A stretch of 24,887 nt of DNA from assembly GCA_016283985.1 (NCBI GenBank), contig JAEENZ010000198.1, positions 1 through 24,887 of the forward strand. Reading direction: 5' to 3'. Below, piece by piece: positions 1-7,772 of this stretch; within the stretch, counting starts at the first letter, position 1, and every line of letters starts with the position of its first letter. The stretch comes from Bacteroidales bacterium (GTDB lineage Bacteria > Bacteroidota > Bacteroidia > Bacteroidales > UBA932). The notes beneath the pieces were generated by a model. That model ran no database searches, was not told where the DNA came from, and worked only from the letters and a program-made list of their open reading frames with translations. The position numbers and the translations under genes were made by a program.

Positions 1-798
1 ATCACCATCTATCCAAAGCCCAACGCAGCAGAACTCCCTTGGGGCGAACTCAAGGTAGACGTAGTTCTCGAGTGCACAGGTTTCTACACCTCCAAGGCTA
101 AGGCTTCCGCACACATCGAGGCCGGCGCAAAGAAGGTCGTCATCTCCGCTCCTGCAGGAAATGACCTTCCCACCATCGTCTACAACACCAACCACAAGAC
201 CCTGACTCCTGCCGATACAGTTATCAGCGCAGCTTCCTGCACCACCAACTGCCTCGCTCCCATGGCCGACGCTCTCAACAAGTACGCTCCCATCCAGAGC
301 GGTATCATGAGCACCATCCACGCCTACACCGGCGACCAGATGATCCTCGACGGCCCTCAGCGCAAGGGTGACCTCCGCCGCAGCCGTGCAGGTGCATGCA
401 ACATCGTTCCCAACTCCACCGGCGCAGCAAAGGCTATCGGCCTCGTGATTCCCGAACTCAACGGCAAGCTCATCGGCAGCGCACAGCGCGTTCCCACTCC
501 TACCGGCTCCACCACCATCCTCGTGGCAGTCGTGAAGGGTAAGGATGTCACCGTTGAAGGCATCAACGCCGCCATGAAGGCAGCCGCCACCGAGTCCTTC
601 GGCTACACCGAAGACCAGATCGTCAGCTCCGATGTCATCGGCATGAAGTTCGGTTCCCTCTTCGATGCAACCCAGACCATGGTTTCCAAGATCGACGACA
701 CCACCTATCAGGTTCAGGTAGTCTCCTGGTACGACAACGAGAACTCCTACACCTCCCAGATGGTCCGCACCATCAAGTACCTCGCCGAGCTCAAGTAA
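1..798 (+). CDS. gap: Glyceraldehyde-3-phosphate dehydrogenase, type I (5' end missing)
   Basis: Glycolytic/gluconeogenic enzyme that oxidatively phosphorylates glyceraldehyde-3-phosphate to 1,3-bisphosphoglycerate with NAD(P), acting in the cytosol as a tetramer. The reading frame is open from base 1, so roughly the first 70 residues (most of the Rossmann NAD-binding part) lie outside the window; 265 residues remain of a usual ~335. The catalytic motif [10 protein letters not shown] is intact, with the active-site Cys at codon 238-240. Other family marks are HAYTGDQ, the [20 protein letters not shown] segment, and WYDNENSY near the C-terminus. Codon use is extremely biased to C-ending codons, as expected for a highly expressed housekeeping gene, and differs from the genes that follow. 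A terminator directly follows, so the gene is probably unrelated to the downstream operon. Identification is secure. Confidence 0.97.
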   Translation: MTIYPKPNAAELPWGELKVDVVLECTGFYTSKAKASAHIEAGAKKVVISAPAGNDLPTIVYNTNHKTLTPADTVISAASCTTNCLAPMADALNKYAPIQSGIMSTIHAYTGDQMILDGPQRKGDLRRSRAGACNIVPNSTGAAKAIGLVIPELNGKLIGSAQRVPTPTGSTTILVAVVKGKDVTVEGINAAMKAAATESFGYTEDQIVSSDVIGMKFGSLFDATQTMVSKIDDTTYQVQVVSWYDNENSYTSQMVRTIKYLAELK

Positions 799-817
799 TC
801 AGAGTAGGATTTGATTT

Positions 818-855
818 AAAAAGGATGACCGGAGTCGCTTTGGTCATCCTTTTTT
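818..855 (+). terminator. Rho-independent terminator after gap
   Basis: Perfect inverted repeat: the left arm at 818-830 (AAAAAGGATGACC) pairs with the right arm at 842-854 (GGTCATCCTTTTT) around an 11-nt loop, and a T-run ends the structure. It starts about 20 nt after the gap stop codon. Because of the A-run on the left arm it would also work to some degree for transcripts on the other strand. It abuts the -7 element of the next gene. Confidence 0.92.
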
Positions 856-856
856 G

Positions 857-864
857 TATATTTG
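857..864 (+). promoter_or_regulatory. Bacteroidota -7 promoter element upstream of the WYL regulator
   Basis: TATATTTG matches the TAnnTTTG consensus of the Bacteroidota primary sigma factor. A TTTG at 839-842 could be the -33 element, but the 14-nt spacing is shorter than the usual ~19-20 and it lies inside the gap terminator hairpin, so the upstream element is uncertain. The start of transcription expected a few nt downstream coincides with the ATG at 869, so the mRNA is probably leaderless. Confidence 0.65.
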
Positions 865-868
865 TAGT

Positions 869-1765
869 ATGGACCAGCCGAAAATAGAGAGACTCTTGCG
901 CCTGCTGCGCCTGTTGAGCGGAAACGTGACCTACACGGTGGATGAACTGGCCGACAGGCTGGATACGTCGTACCGTAGCATATACCGTTATATAGATACA
1001 CTGAAATCCGCCGGATTCGCGGTGGAAAAGGTATATGGCAACGTCTACAGGCTGGTCTCCATGAAAGATGCCCGCTTCGACCTTTCGAAGGTTGTGATGT
1101 TCTCCGACGAAGAAGCCGCCATAGTTAATGGCATGATAGACGGGCTGGACAACACGAACGCCCTGAAGATCGGCCTCAAGCGCAAGCTGGCCGCCGTCTA
1201 CGACAGCACTTCCATAGCAAGCTATATCGGCAGCAAGTCCAATGCGGCCAACGTGCAGGCCATAGCCGATGCCATACGCGACCGTCGCAAGATCATCCTC
1301 AAGAACTACGAGTCCTCCCACTCCGGTCAGGTGCGGGACCGCCTCGTGGAGCCCTTCCAGTTTACGACCAACTATGTCGATGCATGGTGCTACGACCTCG
1401 AGGACGGTGCCAACAAACGCTTCAAGATAGCCCGCATCGAGGAGGTCGAGGTTCTGCAGGAGGAGTGGACGGAGGAAAAACGGCACGGGGCCCAGCCCAT
1501 GGATGCCTTCCGCATGAACGGCGAAACGCCCATCCATATCAAGCTTATCCTCAGCCTTCGCGCCAAGAACCTGCTGCTGGAGGAATATCCTCTGGCGGAG
1601 AAGGGCGTGCGGCAGGAAGGCGGGAGATGGATATATGAAGGCGACGTTTATGCCCTCCAGGGAGCCGGGCGCTTCGTGGTAAGCCTTTTCCACGAGATCG
1701 AAATCGCGGAGGGCGATGCCTTGAAAACATATGTAGAAGATTATTTATCAGGTAGGGAATCATGA
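869..1765 (+). CDS. HTH / WYL-domain transcriptional regulator (YafY/PafC type)
   Basis: A 298-residue DNA-binding regulator, cytosolic. Residues ~5-60 form a winged helix-turn-helix of the HTH_11/DeoR-like kind (VDELADRLDTSYRSIYRYID). Residues ~150-215 carry the WYL ligand-sensing domain: a VEPFQF strand, then YVDAWCYD and FKIARIEEVEV, which correspond to the conserved WYL core and its following strand. ATG at 869 was chosen over the in-frame TTG at 854 because the TTG lies inside the terminator/promoter and would add only five residues. The stop codon overlaps the next start in an ATGA, so the regulator is translationally coupled to the carbohydrate-active genes and probably controls them (inference). 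WYL domains are known to bind nucleotides or nucleic acid in other systems; the ligand here is unknown. Confidence 0.88.
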   Translation: MDQPKIERLLRLLRLLSGNVTYTVDELADRLDTSYRSIYRYIDTLKSAGFAVEKVYGNVYRLVSMKDARFDLSKVVMFSDEEAAIVNGMIDGLDNTNALKIGLKRKLAAVYDSTSIASYIGSKSNAANVQAIADAIRDRRKIILKNYESSHSGQVRDRLVEPFQFTTNYVDAWCYDLEDGANKRFKIARIEEVEVLQEEWTEEKRHGAQPMDAFRMNGETPIHIKLILSLRAKNLLLEEYPLAEKGVRQEGGRWIYEGDVYALQGAGRFVVSLFHEIEIAEGDALKTYVEDYLSGRES

Positions 1766-3705
1766 GAAAAATCCTGTTGGCCATATCGATAATACTATGC
1801 TCCCATGCTTTGGGAGCAAGGGAGATAAATGTCCGAAGCGTCATTGGGCTCCGTCAGGCCGTGGAAAAGGCCGGCCCCGGCGACACCATCATTCTCCGCA
1901 AGGGCATCTATCGCCTGAAGGAAAGCCTGGTCGTCGATGGTAAAAACGATCTTACCATTATTGGAAGGTCTGCCGTCATCAGCGGTGGCGTCAACATCCC
2001 AAAATGGCGTCTGCGCAAGGCCAGGGGACTGGCAGAGGGCGCAAAACGCCTGAATCTGAGGCGTTATCCCGTGAGCGGTGTGGTAACCAAAGGAGATCCG
2101 CGTCTCAAGGGCCCGTCATGGTCTGAGTTCTATGCCGATGGAAAGCCTATGCGCCTCAGCGAGTGGCCGGATGAGTCTCCGTTGCCGCTGGATTCGGTGG
2201 TCAGTCCCGGGAAAGGATATTACAGTAACAAAGATAACGAAGGGTTTGGCACCATCGCCTTCAGGGAGGACCGTCCTCTGGAGTGGAAAGATCCCACTCA
2301 GGGCTGGATCTACGGATGTTTCCGTTATGGCTGGACCTGCGAAATGGTGCCCATCGCTGCCATGGGGCCGGGCAAGACTTTCACCGCGGGGGACCTTACC
2401 AACTATGGCTTCGGTTTCCAGCCGGAAGAAAAGTTCCAGCGCTGGCGGGTACTGAACATTCCGGAAGAGGTTACCCTTCCGGGGGAATACTCGCTGGATG
2501 CGAAGGCGAAAAAGGCCGTGCTGATGCTCCCCAAGGGCACGAAGTGCCTGGAAATGAGCGTGATGACGGAACCGCTTCTTATAATATCCGGCTGCGAGAA
2601 TGTTACCCTTAAGGGTCTGGAACTCTTTTGCTCCCGCGGCAACGGAATGGATATCCGCCAGGGAAAGGATGTGCGCATAGAAGACTGCGACCTCCATGGC
2701 CTTGGACAAGTCGCGGCCGTGATAGACCCGGATAGCCGCCGATGCGGGCTTTCCGGATGCCACCTGCACGACCTCGGTTCCGGGGGAGTGGAGCTTTCCG
2801 GAGGAGACAGGAAGACCATAGTCCGCGGCGACAACTACGTGGAAAACTGCCGCATTCACAATTATAACCGCATCGAGAGCCAGTACCGCGTGGGTGTGAT
2901 CATGAACGGCCTCGGCAACCGCGTCACCGGTTGCGAGTTCTACGATTCGGCCAGCATGGCCATCCTGCTGCACGGCAACGACCAGACCGTGGAATACTGC
3001 AACATCCATCACGTATGCCTGGACATAGAAGACAACGGTGCGATATACCACGGGCGCAATTTCTCCCAGCGTGGGAGCGTTTTACGCTGGAACTATGTCC
3101 ACGACATCGACGTTCCTTTCAACGTGCGGGCGTTCTACCACGACGACGGATCCGGAGCGGTCGAGGTGTATGGCAACGTCTTCCAGAGAATCAGTTCCCC
3201 GCCCGTGCAGATAGGTGGAGGAAGCTATATCTATTACCACGACAACATCTTTCTGGACATCCCCAGCGCGGCCATCAAGGTGGACGGCCGCCTCAAGACC
3301 TGGGGAGCGGACAGATTGCCCATATGCAGGGATTCGGTGGCTGCGGTAGATGGCCCCGCATTCCGCACGCACTATCCGGAATTCGCCTCATACTTTGAGG
3401 GGGATCCTGCGGAACCGCAGCATAACAGATTGATAAACAATACTTTCTGTAATGTTGCCCATGTGTTCGAAAAGGTGGTTTGGAGCGATCATTACAATAA
3501 CGACATCTTTGAGGGCCGTGCCAATTTCTTCGATGAGATGCATGGAAACCTCAAGACGGATGACCGTGAAGTCCTGGATCTCTCCGTGCTGGAGAAGGTT
3601 CCGCCTACCAGCAAGAATGAACTCCATTTCGTTCACGATGCCTTCAACGGCATATTGTACGGCATCAAAGACGAGAAACAGACCTCGGCAAGCACAAACA
3701 ATTAA
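1762..3705 (+). CDS. Secreted right-handed parallel beta-helix protein, putative glycoside hydrolase (GH141-like) or polysaccharide lyase
   Basis: A 647-residue protein with a Sec signal peptide (residues 1-~19, MRKILLAISIILCSHALGA) and no lipobox, so it is predicted periplasmic or secreted. Residues ~25-75 start the helix with an AGPGDTIILRKGIYRL segment typical of beta-helix lyases and hydrolases. A globular insertion follows at ~85-255, carrying a FYADGKPMRLSEWPDE strand like those of GH141-type proteins. The main beta-helix runs from ~270 to ~560, with many short N/G/D-rich turns (VTLKGLEL, VRIEDCDLHGLG, NRVTGCEFYDS). The acidic segment DIEDNGAIYHGR at residues ~421-432 is a candidate active-site edge. 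It overlaps the regulator by 4 nt and is followed 3 nt later by the phosphoesterase. The beta-helix fold is clear. The exact family is not: GH141 (alpha-fucosidase/xylanase), a lyase family, or an unassigned family are all possible. Confidence 0.72.
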   Translation: MRKILLAISIILCSHALGAREINVRSVIGLRQAVEKAGPGDTIILRKGIYRLKESLVVDGKNDLTIIGRSAVISGGVNIPKWRLRKARGLAEGAKRLNLRRYPVSGVVTKGDPRLKGPSWSEFYADGKPMRLSEWPDESPLPLDSVVSPGKGYYSNKDNEGFGTIAFREDRPLEWKDPTQGWIYGCFRYGWTCEMVPIAAMGPGKTFTAGDLTNYGFGFQPEEKFQRWRVLNIPEEVTLPGEYSLDAKAKKAVLMLPKGTKCLEMSVMTEPLLIISGCENVTLKGLELFCSRGNGMDIRQGKDVRIEDCDLHGLGQVAAVIDPDSRRCGLSGCHLHDLGSGGVELSGGDRKTIVRGDNYVENCRIHNYNRIESQYRVGVIMNGLGNRVTGCEFYDSASMAILLHGNDQTVEYCNIHHVCLDIEDNGAIYHGRNFSQRGSVLRWNYVHDIDVPFNVRAFYHDDGSGAVEVYGNVFQRISSPPVQIGGGSYIYYHDNIFLDIPSAAIKVDGRLKTWGADRLPICRDSVAAVDGPAFRTHYPEFASYFEGDPAEPQHNRLINNTFCNVAHVFEKVVWSDHYNNDIFEGRANFFDEMHGNLKTDDREVLDLSVLEKVPPTSKNELHFVHDAFNGILYGIKDEKQTSASTNN

Positions 3706-3708
3706 TAT

Positions 3709-4653
3709 ATGGACAGAAGGAAGTTTATCGAAAGTCTGGCGGCTCTGGGCATAGGGAGCGCACTGCTCCCTACATCGGCATCAGCCATGCTGGCACCGGC
3801 GAAGAAGGCACGAAAGAAGAAGGGCCCTGCAAGCCTGGACGACAATCTCGTATGCATAATAACGGACCTGCACGTACGTCCGGGCCGTTATCAGCAGGAG
3901 CATTTCGATAAGACCATCGATGAAATCCTTGCGCTAAATCCGCTTCCCCGCTATGTCCTCTGCCTGGGCGACATTGCGTACCTTACCGGGAAGCCGGAGG
4001 AATATGCCGCTGCAAAGGCTGGCCTGGACCGTCTGGAAGCGGCGGGGATGCAGCTCACCATGACCATGGGCAACCACGACCGCCGTGCGAACTTCGCGGA
4101 AGCATTCCCCGAAAAGGCGGCTGCGTCGGAACTCCCGGACCGCATGGTCTATACGGTGCAGACTCCGAAGGCAGATTTCATCCTCCTGGATTCGCTTCAG
4201 GAAGGGGATAATCACGACAAGTGGATTACTCCCGGAGCCATAGATGACAGTCAGCGGGCATGGCTGGAATCCAAGCTTTCCGGCTATACCGACAAACCCG
4301 TGTTTGTTATGGCGCACCATCCCCTGCATGAAACGAAGGTAGGCAAACTTCTCATGAAGTTCCCTTCCTGCCGCGGTTATATCTATGGCCATGAGCATAT
4401 ATGGAAGACGGGTTGGGCACATGTCAATTATAGGGACCGTACCATGCTCCGGACCTTATGCCTGCCTTCCACCGGTCACTGGGGAGACATTGGATTCACA
4501 TTGCTGAGACTGGACTCCGATAAGGCTGAAGCCGGTTTCGTGCAGAGATGCTTCTTCTTCCCGAAGCCCTTGAAGGAAGGGGAGAGCAAACCGTCGTTGT
4601 GGACCGAGATCGAGCGCGACCACAAGGATGCCATTTGCGTATTTCCGTTCTGA
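3709..4653 (+). CDS. Tat-exported calcineurin-like metallophosphoesterase
   Basis: A 314-residue dinuclear-metal phosphoesterase, close in motif pattern to the 3',5'-cyclic-nucleotide phosphodiesterase/Icc type. The five metal-binding blocks are all present: TDLH (D53, H55), LGDIAY (D88), MGNHD (N122, H123, D124), AHHP (H203/H204) and YGHEH (H228, H230). The N-terminus MDRRKFIESLAALGIG followed by an Ala-rich stretch resembles a twin-arginine signal ending near residue 26, so a periplasmic site is likely. ATG at 3709 lies 3 nt after the previous stop, consistent with one transcript. The substrate cannot be told; a phosphodiester or phosphorylated sugar would fit the setting, but that is inference. 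The last ~20 nt overlap the promoter of the next gene. Confidence 0.88.
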   Translation: MDRRKFIESLAALGIGSALLPTSASAMLAPAKKARKKKGPASLDDNLVCIITDLHVRPGRYQQEHFDKTIDEILALNPLPRYVLCLGDIAYLTGKPEEYAAAKAGLDRLEAAGMQLTMTMGNHDRRANFAEAFPEKAAASELPDRMVYTVQTPKADFILLDSLQEGDNHDKWITPGAIDDSQRAWLESKLSGYTDKPVFVMAHHPLHETKVGKLLMKFPSCRGYIYGHEHIWKTGWAHVNYRDRTMLRTLCLPSTGHWGDIGFTLLRLDSDKAEAGFVQRCFFFPKPLKEGESKPSLWTEIERDHKDAICVFPF

Positions 4654-4665
4654 AACTTAAATTTG
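4634..4665 (+). promoter_or_regulatory. Internal Bacteroidota promoter for the GH28-CE15 gene
   Basis: TTTG at 4634-4637 and TAAATTTG at 4658-4665 are separated by 20 nt, a near-ideal match to the Bacteroidota -33/-7 arrangement (TTTG, ~19-20 nt, TAnnTTTG). The -33 element sits in the last codons of the phosphoesterase gene. The ATG at 4670 is only 4 nt beyond the -7 element, so the transcript should start at or next to the start codon (leaderless). Confidence 0.75.
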
Positions 4666-4669
4666 TAGA

Positions 4670-7600
4670 ATGAAGATCCTGTTCCTGCTCTTGCAGTTCG
4701 TCATCACCTCTTTCGGGGCGGTGAACGACAGCACCATTGTACAGACCGAGGCTATCCAGAAGACGGTCGACGCCGCCGCCGTCAAAGGCGGAACCGTGGT
4801 CATCCCCCGGGGCGTATGGCTCTCGGGAGCCATCTTCTTCAAACCCGGTACCCATCTTCTTCTGGAAGAGGGGGCGGTGCTGAAGGGAAGCACGGACGTG
4901 ACGGATTTTCCGGACATCCCCGTACATATCGAGGGCGTGCTCCAGCCCTATGTGTCCGCTCTCATCAACGCGGACCGCTGCGATGGCTTCACCATCAGCG
5001 GAAGCGGAACCCTGGACGGCAACGGCCTGCCTTACTGGAAGGCATTCTGGGCGCGCAGGAAGGAGAATCCCGCCTGTACTAACCTGGAGGTGCGCCGCCC
5101 GAGGATGATAGGGATAAGCAACAGTTCGGACATTACCATCGAGGGGATACATCTCCGCAACTCCGCTTTTTGGAACATACATCTTTATAAATGCCGGAAA
5201 GTGAAAGTTTACGGGGTGGATATATTCGCACCTGTGAAACCCGTTAGGGCACCTTCTTCCGACGGCATCGACCTGGATGCCTGCGAGGGCGTGCATATCA
5301 GGGGATGCTCTTTCGCCACCTGCGACGACCTCATCGCTATCAAGGGCGGTAAAGGCCCCTGGGCGGATACCGATCCGGGCAACGGACCGGTCAGGAACGT
5401 GCTGGTGGAGGACTGCCATTTCGGGCACGGACCCGGGGTATTGGTCTTCGGAAGCGAATGCGTGAAGGCGGACAGCATCGTGCTCCGCAACAGCACCGTA
5501 GACGGCACGGACCGTCTCGTATGGCTTAAAATGCGGCCGGATACCCCTCAGCGCTACAGCCATGTGCTGGTCGAGAATGTGAAGGGGCGGGTGAAGTTCG
5601 TTTTCTTCGTAAAACCCTGGACCCAGTTCTTCGACCTCAAGGGTCGCAAAGACATACCGAAGTCCTATGCTTCCGACATCCAGATTCGTAACAACCAACT
5701 GCGTTGCAGGCGCTACCGCCTGATTGAAGAAGCGCCGGACCAATACGAACTCGAGAACATAGTCTTCGATGGAAATAAGATAAAGAGGGATACCAATACG
5801 GACGAGAAAAAGGTCGGCGCCTATACTCTGCCGGATCCCTTGGTTTTTGCGAACGGGCGTCCTGTTGCGGACAAAGACGACTGGAAGGCCCGCCGGAAGG
5901 AGATTCTTTCCATCTTCCAGAAGGAGATGTACGGGGTGATGCCCAAGTCTTCACCGTTGTACTTGGAAGTATTGAAGGAGGATGAGGTCCTGAATGGTGC
6001 AGCTTTGAAGAGGGAAGTCCGCATGCGCTTCATGCCGGACGGTAAAGGTCCCCACGTCGACTGGCTCATCCTCTATCCCAAAAAGGCCGACAGACCCGTT
6101 CCAGCCATCATCTCCCTGAACTATTACGGCAACGACACCGTCCTGGACAACGACGCCCTGGTGCGTGCCCAGGGAAAAACCGTCACCGTTTATCCGCTGG
6201 AAGAGATCATCTCCAGGGGATATGCCTTCGCTACGGCATGCTACGAAGATGTTTCCTTAGATCCGGACGATCCGGCGGAGCAGCAGGAACAGGCTTTCGG
6301 CGGTGTGTTCAAATTATGGAAGAGGGATCCTGCCCGCACCGACAATACCGGGTCCCTGATGGCCTGGGCCTGGGCTTTGTGCCGCGGTCTGGGCATGTTG
6401 GAGAAGGATGACAGGGTGGATGCCTCGAAGGTGGTGGTGACGGGATGCTCCCGTCTTGGAAAAGCCGCCTTGCTCGCCGCCGCATTCGACGAACACTTTG
6501 CGGCAGCGGTCATCAACCAGACCGGCGGCGGGGGAGTGCCCCTTGCAAAAAGGAACTTCGGAGAACATGTGGCTTCGGAGACCGAAATGTTCACCCACTG
6601 GTGGTGCAAAGCCTTCTCCAAGTATATAGAAGCCGAGAAGAAGATGCCTTTCGACCAGCACATGCTCGTCAGTTGCATAGCACCCAGGCCGCTGCTTGTC
6701 GAAGGATTCAACAATTCTTGGTTCGACACTCACGGAGAATTCCTGGTGCTTCAGGCGGCTTCTCCGGTATGGCGTTTCCTTGGTGGCGAGGGGCTTCCGG
6801 ACGTGCCCTGGCCGGATAATATGGATACATCCGCCATAGGCCACGACCTTGGCTATGTCCGCCGTCCCGGTGCGCACGGCATAGATGCCGATGATTGGAA
6901 ATGGATGCTTGATTTTGCCGACCAGGCCCTGCCTGCCGTGCCTGATCGCCCCAGAGTGGATTATCTTGGCCCTTTGCAGGGAGAGCAGCACCGCCAGCAT
7001 GGATTCGCCTATCAGGGGATGGATATCAGCGGGCGCTACATGCTCAGCTGCCAGAACCAGGGCGCCGCGAGCGTCTACAAACTATCCGGGAAGTCATTCG
7101 AGCGTGTCGGGCAGTTCCGCCTTGCATCTTTCCATAGGTACAACCATGCGAACGTGGTGTCATTCGGGGTGGAGAAAGCTTCCAAGGGAGATCCTCTCCC
7201 CGTGGCCTACATAAGCCAGTGCCACAGAAAGCCTGTGGGCGGCAGGAAAGACGTGCTTTATGCAGAAAGGATCAAGCCCGGCTTCGGCGGATCCGAGTTG
7301 GTGCAGACCATTTTCTACGACGACGTGAACCACGACTTCGGCTACGCTCTCCAGTGGGTGATCGATACGAAGGAGAAGATGCTCTACGGCTACGGAAACA
7401 CGATAGACAACACCAATCCTGCAAACAGGCACAGGATCATCAAATTCCGCCTTCCGCGCCTGTCGGACGGCCCGTTTGTGGTCCTGAAGCCGGAGGATGC
7501 GCTGGAGAACTATACGATCGAGGAGGTCTCCGGTTACAGTTTCAATCCCATAGGACAGGGCCTTTATATCCATAAGGGTAAACTGTATATGCCTACGGGT

Positions 7601-7771
7601 TTCGGATGGCCTGAAGCCCCGTCCATCCTGTATATTTGGGATTTGGAGAATCACTCGATGACCAGCGTGGACCTTTCTCTCAGCACCTGCGGCGAATTGG
7701 AAGATATCTCCCGGTTCGGGAATTATTATTATATTCAAAGTCAGGACGGAGTATTCCGCGTAAAACTGTAG
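4670..7771 (+). CDS. Three-module secreted enzyme: GH28 polygalacturonase-like, CE15-like esterase, C-terminal beta-propeller-like domain
   Basis: 1033 residues with an N-terminal Sec signal (~1-16). Module 1 (~20-380) is a GH28 beta-helix. It keeps SSDGID (D198), CDD (D219, D220), GHG (H253) and a KMR in place of the usual RIK (287-289), so the catalytic Asp set looks complete. This fits an exo-acting polygalacturonase or rhamnogalacturonase. Module 2 (~385-757) starts with YTLPDPLVFANG and REMYG-like text (QKEMYG), and carries the serine motif VTGCSRLGKAA (S594), a WFDTHGEF loop (D686, E690) and RPGAHGID (H736), as in CE15 glucuronoyl esterases. The position after the nucleophile that holds Glu in the fungal type is Gln617. 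Module 3 (~765-1033) has repeated short strands like a beta-propeller, with no family I can name securely. It has its own promoter and ends 1 nt before the DUF5009 start. The continuous frame with no stop argues for a real fusion. Confidence 0.85.
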   Translation: MKILFLLLQFVITSFGAVNDSTIVQTEAIQKTVDAAAVKGGTVVIPRGVWLSGAIFFKPGTHLLLEEGAVLKGSTDVTDFPDIPVHIEGVLQPYVSALINADRCDGFTISGSGTLDGNGLPYWKAFWARRKENPACTNLEVRRPRMIGISNSSDITIEGIHLRNSAFWNIHLYKCRKVKVYGVDIFAPVKPVRAPSSDGIDLDACEGVHIRGCSFATCDDLIAIKGGKGPWADTDPGNGPVRNVLVEDCHFGHGPGVLVFGSECVKADSIVLRNSTVDGTDRLVWLKMRPDTPQRYSHVLVENVKGRVKFVFFVKPWTQFFDLKGRKDIPKSYASDIQIRNNQLRCRRYRLIEEAPDQYELENIVFDGNKIKRDTNTDEKKVGAYTLPDPLVFANGRPVADKDDWKARRKEILSIFQKEMYGVMPKSSPLYLEVLKEDEVLNGAALKREVRMRFMPDGKGPHVDWLILYPKKADRPVPAIISLNYYGNDTVLDNDALVRAQGKTVTVYPLEEIISRGYAFATACYEDVSLDPDDPAEQQEQAFGGVFKLWKRDPARTDNTGSLMAWAWALCRGLGMLEKDDRVDASKVVVTGCSRLGKAALLAAAFDEHFAAAVINQTGGGGVPLAKRNFGEHVASETEMFTHWWCKAFSKYIEAEKKMPFDQHMLVSCIAPRPLLVEGFNNSWFDTHGEFLVLQAASPVWRFLGGEGLPDVPWPDNMDTSAIGHDLGYVRRPGAHGIDADDWKWMLDFADQALPAVPDRPRVDYLGPLQGEQHRQHGFAYQGMDISGRYMLSCQNQGAASVYKLSGKSFERVGQFRLASFHRYNHANVVSFGVEKASKGDPLPVAYISQCHRKPVGGRKDVLYAERIKPGFGGSELVQTIFYDDVNHDFGYALQWVIDTKEKMLYGYGNTIDNTNPANRHRIIKFRLPRLSDGPFVVLKPEDALENYTIEEVSGYSFNPIGQGLYIHKGKLYMPTGFGWPEAPSILYIWDLENHSMTSVDLSLSTCGELEDISRFGNYYYIQSQDGVFRVKL

Positions 7772-7772
7772 T

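Noticed and set aside
791..1693. Antisense 300-codon frame opposite the WYL regulator
   Set aside because: Shadow of the regulator frame, low-complexity composition, no start signals; it would also begin against the gap terminator.
2116..3051. Antisense 311-codon frame opposite the beta-helix gene
   Set aside because: The sense strand shows an unbroken signal peptide and beta-helix repeats; the antisense product has no family features.
1762..3705. Assignment of the beta-helix protein as chondroitinase B/alginate lyase (PL6)
   Set aside because: The opening PGDTI motif is shared by many beta-helix enzymes, and the large insertion with the FYADGKPMRLSEWP strand is not a PL6 feature; left as GH141-like or undetermined.
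4496..5743. Long antisense open frame of over 400 codons against the phosphoesterase and GH28 genes
   Set aside because: It lies opposite genes with clear catalytic motifs, has no recognisable domain, signal or promoter, and such frames are expected opposite GC-rich third positions.
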